6,942 bases of DNA from assembly GCA_016929465.1 (NCBI GenBank), contig JAFGIT010000129.1, positions 1-6,942 of the forward strand. Direction: 5' to 3'. Shown piece by piece: positions 1 to 3,979 of the stretch. The notes under the pieces were generated by a model that saw nothing but the letters and a program-made list of their open reading frames with translations, did no database searches and was not told the DNA's origin. The stretch comes from Candidatus Coatesiibacteriota bacterium. Lineage in GTDB: Bacteria > B130-G9. Within the stretch, counting starts at the first letter, position 1, and each line of letters opens with the position of its first letter. A program made the position numbers and the translations under genes.

Positions 1-71
1 CAGTATGGCATTGAATCTGAGGCACAAAACCGGGTCCGCTGACTATGCGCGTTGCACACAGAGCAATCTCC

Positions 72-76
72 GGAGG
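72..76 (+). promoter_or_regulatory. Shine-Dalgarno site deciding the start of the propeller-like gene
   Basis: GGAGG lies 1 nt before an in-frame ATG at 78 and 7 nt before a second ATG at 84. The 7-nt spacing is typical for initiation, so 84 is preferred. The ATG at 45 has no upstream Shine-Dalgarno sequence. Confidence 0.7.
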
Positions 77-83
77 GATGAAC

Positions 84-1598
84 ATGGTCGCCAATAAAGG
101 CCCTATCAAGGCGAGAGCGTTTGAACACAAATTGGGGGCGCTCCTTCTGCTCATTCCCTTAATCGGCCTGGTGAATTCACTGCTCGCAGGAGAATGGACC
201 ATCCACGATTTTGGCCGTACGGTGGAGATTGGAATGATGTCGAACGACCGGCGAGATGGTATATGGCTCTCAGCTGAGATTAGTGGGGATCCCTTTACTA
301 AGAGGCTATTGCATGCACGAGATCTTGGGGGCGTTGACTGGATCCGGCTGCCGGAGGGATGGGACTTGGCGACCAAGGCCTTTTATGTGAGATCAGCTCT
401 CCACTGTCAGCAGAATAGACTTGTGGCCCCATTATATTCCGTCGATTCGTTTGCCAAAGCGATATGGTGCTATTCAGATGAATCATGGGAGCTTATTGCT
501 GGCCCAGAAGGAGAAGACTATCCCTACTATTGGGACTCGATGGACTGGGTGAGGTCCACCTCTGACAACAAGTGGTCCGCAGGTTTCAGCTGGTCGGAAG
601 GTGGCTCCTATCCGAGAAGCTATGCGGCAATGGTCAATCTTGTCGATGGTGACTTTGTCGAGGTTGATGAGAGTAGTTCTTATCATGACTATGTCTCCTG
701 CTCGAACGATGGCGCTTCTTGGATAAGCAACGGAGCGCGAGTGATGGATTGGAGGCGAATAGACAGGACAGGTGCTCGCCGACGAGCAGAGAGTCCCGGC
801 AATTGTATTGCGATCACACCATATGGCACCTGGCTGGAATGCGAGGCGAATTGGCCACCGGCGACTGGCTATACTCTCTACGATAAGTCATTCGAGCACG
901 GTATAATCTGGAGCGCCGAATTCGGGGGATCTGCTCCCGAACTTTTTGCTCGAGCACCGTTCGGCTCTGGCTCCTATCTAATATTCGGGAATCAGCTATC
1001 TCGAATGAGTCCATCCGATAGGAGCTGGCATATTGAAATCATGTCCATCCTTCCTGCGCTCGCTGATTTGGAGAATCCGTCATTCATTGATATGGTCTTG
1101 GACAGCGGCGGCAATTTGTGGATAGCATTTCAGTATGTATACGGTCGGGGAATCCACGGCGAGATCTATTACGGGGCCGGTCTCGCTCGCTACGACCGCA
1201 CCGACGAGCTAATCGACCCGACGATCACGCTGACGGTGGGGCTGGACGTGATCGAGCCGGGGGATACGACGGTGGTCAATGCAAGCATCGCGCCGGGCCA
1301 GCGGACGTACGATGCGGATGTCTATGCAGTGATTCAGACACCTTCGGGCGATCTGTTGTCCTATCCTTGGGATGTTGAGGGTGTCCATCCAATAGCGGAG
1401 AACCTGCACTTCACCCCGGAGACATTCATTAGCGATTTCATCCTGCTCCACATCGAGCAGCCGCTGCCGCTACCATTCGGCCTGGACGGCGACTATATGG
1501 TCTATGTCGCCTTGATGGAGCCAGGCACGCTCAATCCCATTGGCGAAATCGCGACCGTCCCGTTCGAATTGAGGCTTTCGGAAACCACGCGGGATTAG
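84..1598 (+). CDS. Secreted protein with degenerate beta-propeller-like repeats and a C-terminal beta-sandwich-like domain
   Basis: I recognise no named family for the whole protein (about 504 aa). The first 35-36 residues look like a Sec signal peptide: a basic stretch (KARAFEHK), then a leucine-rich core (LGALLLLIPLIGLVNSLLAG), with cleavage likely just before GEW or EW. The middle carries recurrent Trp-centred motifs (DGIWLS near residue 58, NKWSAGFS near 162, DGASWIS near 209, YGTWLE near 247, GNLWIAF near 343 followed by GLARYD near 366). The last pair resembles a 'D-x-x-G-x-L-W...G-L-x-R-Y-D' propeller repeat of the two-component-regulator (Reg_prop) type, with an insertion. This suggests an eroded beta-propeller. 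Residues ~378-497 form a separate domain homologous to the C-terminus of the C25 peptidase at 3980-6922. The start at 84 is chosen because GGAGG at 72-76 lies 7 nt upstream; in-frame ATGs at 45 and 78 fit worse. Role unknown, perhaps a cell-surface or secreted binding protein. CDS confidence is high; the propeller call is moderate. Confidence 0.85.
   Translation: MVANKGPIKARAFEHKLGALLLLIPLIGLVNSLLAGEWTIHDFGRTVEIGMMSNDRRDGIWLSAEISGDPFTKRLLHARDLGGVDWIRLPEGWDLATKAFYVRSALHCQQNRLVAPLYSVDSFAKAIWCYSDESWELIAGPEGEDYPYYWDSMDWVRSTSDNKWSAGFSWSEGGSYPRSYAAMVNLVDGDFVEVDESSSYHDYVSCSNDGASWISNGARVMDWRRIDRTGARRRAESPGNCIAITPYGTWLECEANWPPATGYTLYDKSFEHGIIWSAEFGGSAPELFARAPFGSGSYLIFGNQLSRMSPSDRSWHIEIMSILPALADLENPSFIDMVLDSGGNLWIAFQYVYGRGIHGEIYYGAGLARYDRTDELIDPTITLTVGLDVIEPGDTTVVNASIAPGQRTYDADVYAVIQTPSGDLLSYPWDVEGVHPIAENLHFTPETFISDFILLHIEQPLPLPFGLDGDYMVYVALMEPGTLNPIGEIATVPFELRLSETTRD
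1215..1574 (+). other. C-terminal domain shared with the C25 peptidase
   Basis: This segment encodes ~120 residues that align with residues ~854-979 of the protein at 3980-6922. Shared landmarks in order are ADVY/ADFY, a P-x-G-x-L turn, G-V-x-PIA, an 'LP...PF...G' stretch, then AL-x-x-PGT followed by IGE and a closing F-[ER]-L. The alternating hydrophobic pattern suggests a beta-sandwich. I recall similar 'AL-x-x-PGT' endings in secreted proteins of diverse diderm bacteria but know no family name for them. Such a domain at the C-terminus of two otherwise different exported proteins could serve sorting, anchoring or adhesion. Confidence 0.7.
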
Positions 1599-1678
1599 CG
1601 TGCATGCCAGTTCAGCATTGCCATTGGGATGTTGCCTGGGATTGAATCATGAACATATCGTTCGGGCAATATGAGCGC

Positions 1679-1707
1679 TTGACATCCAAGACACGCCCTA
1701 TTATAAA
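1679..1707 (+). promoter_or_regulatory. Sigma70-type promoter for the beta-barrel gene
   Basis: A perfect -35 hexamer TTGACA (1679-1684) is followed after exactly 17 nt by TATAAA (1702-1707), matching the -10 consensus at five of six positions. Transcription would start near 1713-1716, leaving a leader of about 70 nt before the ATG at 1784. The promoter lies in the gap after the propeller-like gene, so the barrel gene probably has its own transcript. It also argues against an upstream in-frame ATG at 1649, which would lie 5' of the promoter. Confidence 0.7.
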
Positions 1708-1725
1708 GACAGCACTGATAACAAG

Positions 1726-1739
1726 AGGGCTTGGGCCCT
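1726..1739 (+). promoter_or_regulatory. Short leader hairpin in the barrel-gene 5' UTR
   Basis: AGGGC (1726-1730) can pair with GCCCT (1735-1739) around a TTGG loop, and a short pyrimidine run (TCTTT) follows. It would sit about 10-15 nt after the predicted transcription start. The stem is short and the T-run is interrupted, so it may be a 5' stabilising hairpin, a weak attenuator, or chance. Confidence 0.25.
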
Positions 1740-1770
1740 TCTTTAGATGCAATCAATATTCTATTTCACC

Positions 1771-1775
1771 GGAGG
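1771..1775 (+). promoter_or_regulatory. Shine-Dalgarno site deciding the start of the barrel gene
   Basis: GGAGG is 2 nt before an in-frame ATG at 1778 and 8 nt before a second ATG at 1784. Normal spacing favours 1784, which also gives a compact signal peptide. Confidence 0.75.
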
Positions 1776-1783
1776 TTATGCGA

Positions 1784-2533
1784 ATGAGAAGTTCCTTTGT
1801 GATAAGTGTGTTGCTGAGCTTGTTGCTCGTTAGCGCGGCCTTTTCCGAGGACACGACAGGCAAGTTTGGTCTTTGTTTGGAAGGTGGTTACTACCTACCC
1901 GAGTTGGGGGAATTGAACGACGATTTCATCTATGGCGGTGCATTTACCTATCATTTCAAGCACTGGCTGTTCGCGGAGCTCAGGGCTTCGATGTTCTGCG
2001 ATCGCATCCCAGAATTCACAAAGGTCGAATATCGCAAATCGTATTACGCCCGAATTATCAATGATCAGAGCATTCCCGCTGGCCAGAGCTCCGAGGAGCG
2101 TCAGGCAGACTATGAAAACATCAGAGCAAAGGTCATTCCGGTCGATTTCAATGTAGGCTTCTCATTTTTGAGTGACCAGAAGGTCAATCCATATATTTCT
2201 CTCGGCGGCACTTTTTATTCAGCTCGCATCGATGAGCTCCCGAAGATGAATGACACTGCCTGGGGCTTCAATGGCGGGATTGGTGCTGAATTCTTTCTGA
2301 TGAAGCTCTTTGAGGACCGGGCGGACCTGGCGCTGACTATGGATTGCCGCTATCGGTGGGGCAAGGCGAATTTTGGCCTTGGTTACACCTCGATGGAGAT
2401 TGAGTACTATCCGGTGGATGAGTATGAGAAGCTAAAGAAGAACACCTATCTGACCTCCGAGCTAGAGGATATGCCAGATGATCTGGACCTGGGCGGAATA
2501 AGCGCAACCGCCGGTCTCAAGGTTTATTTCTAA
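1784..2533 (+). CDS. Exported outer-membrane beta-barrel protein, probably 8-stranded
   Basis: The 249-aa product begins with a classic signal peptide (MRSSFVISVLLSLLLVSAAFS, cleaved around residue 21 before EDT). The mature part shows about eight amphipathic beta segments, near residues 26-38, 48-58, 61-73, 115-128, 134-148, 159-173, 180-192 and 236-249. It ends in GLKVYF; a terminal Phe is the usual recognition residue for the Bam machinery. Two long charged insertions (about 74-114 and 194-235) would be loops. Size, strand count and Gly/aromatic-rich strands fit the OmpA-/OmpW-like 'outer membrane protein beta-barrel' superfamily, where sequence identity is usually too low to predict function. 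No peptidoglycan-binding domain follows, so this is a barrel only. It probably has its own promoter at 1679-1707. The start at 1784 is preferred over 1778 by Shine-Dalgarno spacing. The barrel fold is well supported; whether it is a pore, receptor or structural protein cannot be told. Confidence 0.85.
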   Translation: MRSSFVISVLLSLLLVSAAFSEDTTGKFGLCLEGGYYLPELGELNDDFIYGGAFTYHFKHWLFAELRASMFCDRIPEFTKVEYRKSYYARIINDQSIPAGQSSEERQADYENIRAKVIPVDFNVGFSFLSDQKVNPYISLGGTFYSARIDELPKMNDTAWGFNGGIGAEFFLMKLFEDRADLALTMDCRYRWGKANFGLGYTSMEIEYYPVDEYEKLKKNTYLTSELEDMPDDLDLGGISATAGLKVYF

Positions 2534-2551
2534 TTCGCAGGCAGACCTTTA

Positions 2552-2605
2552 GGGGAGCCCTCGACGGACTGATATGATTGAGGGCCGTAGGGTGAGTCGC
2601 TCCCC
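2552..2605 (+). terminator. Nested inverted repeats between the barrel and S41 genes (possible terminator or leader structure)
   Basis: GCCCTCGA (2557-2564) can pair with TTGAGGGC (2578-2585), with one G-U pair and a 13-nt loop. Outside it, GGGGA (2552-2556) can pair with TCCCC (2601-2605). Together these would form a two-tier structure starting 19 nt after the barrel stop codon. No T-tract follows, so it is not a standard intrinsic terminator. It could act as a 3' end stabiliser, a pause site, or a leader structure for the next gene. Confidence 0.35.
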
Positions 2606-2656
2606 CGTCCACAAGCGAGTGCCGACTCTGAGTGTTCCTTGCTCTCTTCCATCGAG

Positions 2657-2661
2657 AGGAG
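2657..2661 (+). promoter_or_regulatory. Shine-Dalgarno site of the S41-like gene with two possible starts
   Basis: AGGAG is only 1 nt before ATG at 2663 but 7 nt before an in-frame GTG at 2669. Spacing favours GTG and codon preference favours ATG. The two products differ by two residues at the signal N-terminus. The in-frame TTG at 2639 has no Shine-Dalgarno sequence. Confidence 0.55.
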
Positions 2662-2662
2662 A

Positions 2663-3865
2663 ATGAAGGTGTTTAAGAAGCGCATTAGCCGATGGGCGAT
2701 AGTCTCCGCCGTTGGGCTGTTCCTGGCGATATTATGCCTGGCGCAGACGCCGCAAATGTCTCACTTAAGCGAGATGGAGGCGTATTTCCCCTACCTCTCG
2801 ACGCTGGTCCAGACGCTCAGGACAATCGATGAATTCTACGTCGATGAGATCAACATGGAGGAATTACTCAGACAGGGCACCATGCGTCTTGTGACTGGTC
2901 TCGACGCCCGATCCGAGGTCATATTCCCCGGCGATAACCATGGGCGCCAGGCGGACCTTGGACTGAACATAATGGTCAAAGACGGTCTCTTCGTAGTCAT
3001 TTCCAGAGAGGTTAATTCGCCTGCTTTCGAGTCCGAAATCGAGCCGGGGGACAAAATAGTTGGCATCGATGATCACTCAGTAAGAGGCCTGACCCTGGAT
3101 GAACTGAGACGCGAATTAAGGGGTGATCCAGGCACGCAGATAACCTTGACTCTGTATGGCCCCAAGGACTTCAAGGTCAAGAAAGTCGAGCTGAAACGTG
3201 CTGTCTATTCGACGCAACCGGCTTCATTCTCGCTCGATGGGGACGGCATTCTGACCGTCACATTCAGGACATTCGCCGATGGCGTGTCAAAGACCTTCAA
3301 GAAGGCGCTCAGCCGTGCCGATGGGAAGAAGCTCAAGGGAATCATAATCGATGTTCGAGATAACATCGGCGGCTCGATTAACGAGGTCGTCGAGATCTGC
3401 AGCCGATTCATCGCATTTGGGCCGGTCTTTATGCGAGCGAATGACACCTACGAGAAAGAATTCAGAAGAGACGACAGCATCTCTGTGATCGATAGGCCGG
3501 TGCCGCTCGTCATAGTCGTCAACGAGCGCACGTTGGGAGAGGCGGAGGTGCTCGCGGCAAGCTTGCGAGCTCACAAGTTCGCGAGGCTGGTAGGCCAGGT
3601 TACATTCGGATTTGCCCTGAGCACAGAGTGCATCAATACCACCGGAGGGACGAAGGTCATCCTCGCCACCTCGAAGTATCTGGGCCCCTTCGGTCAGAAG
3701 ATACACGAGGTCGGCCTTACCCCCGACGTTATCGCTGCATTCGACAAGGATTCGGATGCCGACACTCAGATGGCAAAGGCTCGCGAGGCCATTCTGAACT
3801 GGACACCCATCGACACGGACATGCCTGAGACGGGCTTGCCAGAATCTGAGAAAGAGGCAGCGTAG
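2663..3865 (+). CDS. PDZ-S41 C-terminal-processing-protease homologue, probable pseudoprotease
   Basis: The 400-aa product has a basic N-terminus and one hydrophobic segment (about residues 11-27), serving as signal peptide or membrane anchor. Next comes the helical region typical of CTP proteases (YVDEIN, then LVTGLDARS, matching the usual 'LDPHS'), a PDZ domain (about 97-178) and an S41 core (about 185-357). The core retains DVRDNIGGS (230-238), VNERT, LVGQVTFG and GLTPDV. The catalytic positions are replaced. Where active CTPs read SASASE with the middle Ser as nucleophile, this has TLGEAE (Gly292). Where they read TFGKG, it has TFGFA (Phe317 for Lys). The usual Gln four residues later is Thr321. 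The Ser-to-Lys spacing of 25 (E. coli Prc S452/K477) is preserved as 292-317, so the alignment is secure. The reading frame is intact, so I infer a folded, non-proteolytic periplasmic scaffold, adaptor or regulator. Start is ATG 2663 or GTG 2669. Confidence 0.88.
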   Translation: MKVFKKRISRWAIVSAVGLFLAILCLAQTPQMSHLSEMEAYFPYLSTLVQTLRTIDEFYVDEINMEELLRQGTMRLVTGLDARSEVIFPGDNHGRQADLGLNIMVKDGLFVVISREVNSPAFESEIEPGDKIVGIDDHSVRGLTLDELRRELRGDPGTQITLTLYGPKDFKVKKVELKRAVYSTQPASFSLDGDGILTVTFRTFADGVSKTFKKALSRADGKKLKGIIIDVRDNIGGSINEVVEICSRFIAFGPVFMRANDTYEKEFRRDDSISVIDRPVPLVIVVNERTLGEAEVLAASLRAHKFARLVGQVTFGFALSTECINTTGGTKVILATSKYLGPFGQKIHEVGLTPDVIAAFDKDSDADTQMAKAREAILNWTPIDTDMPETGLPESEKEAA

Positions 3866-3979
3866 CGATAGGGCTAAGACCCTGGCAGATCTCTCCCCAT
3901 GCCCAAAGCCTGTTAGGATCTCGAGATTGACAACCAACTGACTGCCCTATTAGGAAGCCAGGCGGCCAACGAAGGACAA
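3866..3979. other. Convergent intergenic spacer with a 10-bp palindrome, no clear terminator
   Basis: This 114-nt gap separates the stop codons of the S41-like gene and the oppositely oriented C25 gene. It contains a perfect 10-bp palindrome, ATCTCGAGAT (3918-3927). It also has two longer-range complementary pairs: ATAGGGC (3868-3874) with GCCCTAT (3944-3950), and CCTGGC (3881-3886) with GCCAGG (3957-3962). Their order is interleaved, so they cannot form one simple hairpin. I see no stem followed by a T-tract in either direction. Confidence 0.4.

Noticed and set aside
1649-1783. N-terminal extension of the barrel protein to the ATG at 1649
   Set aside because: It would add 45 residues before a complete signal peptide, has no Shine-Dalgarno sequence, and contains the TTGACA/TATAAA promoter.
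2573-2578. TATGAT as a -10 box for the S41-like gene
   Set aside because: The region 17 nt upstream is a G-run with no -35 similarity, and the hexamer lies in the loop of the predicted hairpin.
2725-2743. Possible lipobox (ILCLAQ) in the S41-like protein, making it a lipoprotein
   Set aside because: The residue before Cys25 is Leu, whereas a lipobox needs a small residue (Gly, Ala or Ser) there. An ordinary signal peptide or anchor fits better.
3287-3937. Open frame of 216 codons on the minus strand, opposite the S41-like gene
   Set aside because: It is antisense to a well-supported PDZ/S41 coding region, has no recognisable domain and no signal. It is a shadow of codon bias in the real gene.
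3868-3962. Interleaved complementary pairs in the convergent gap as an RNA pseudoknot
   Set aside because: The pairs are 6-7 bp and more than 65 nt apart in a non-coding gap. Pairs this short arise readily by chance, and there is no comparative support.
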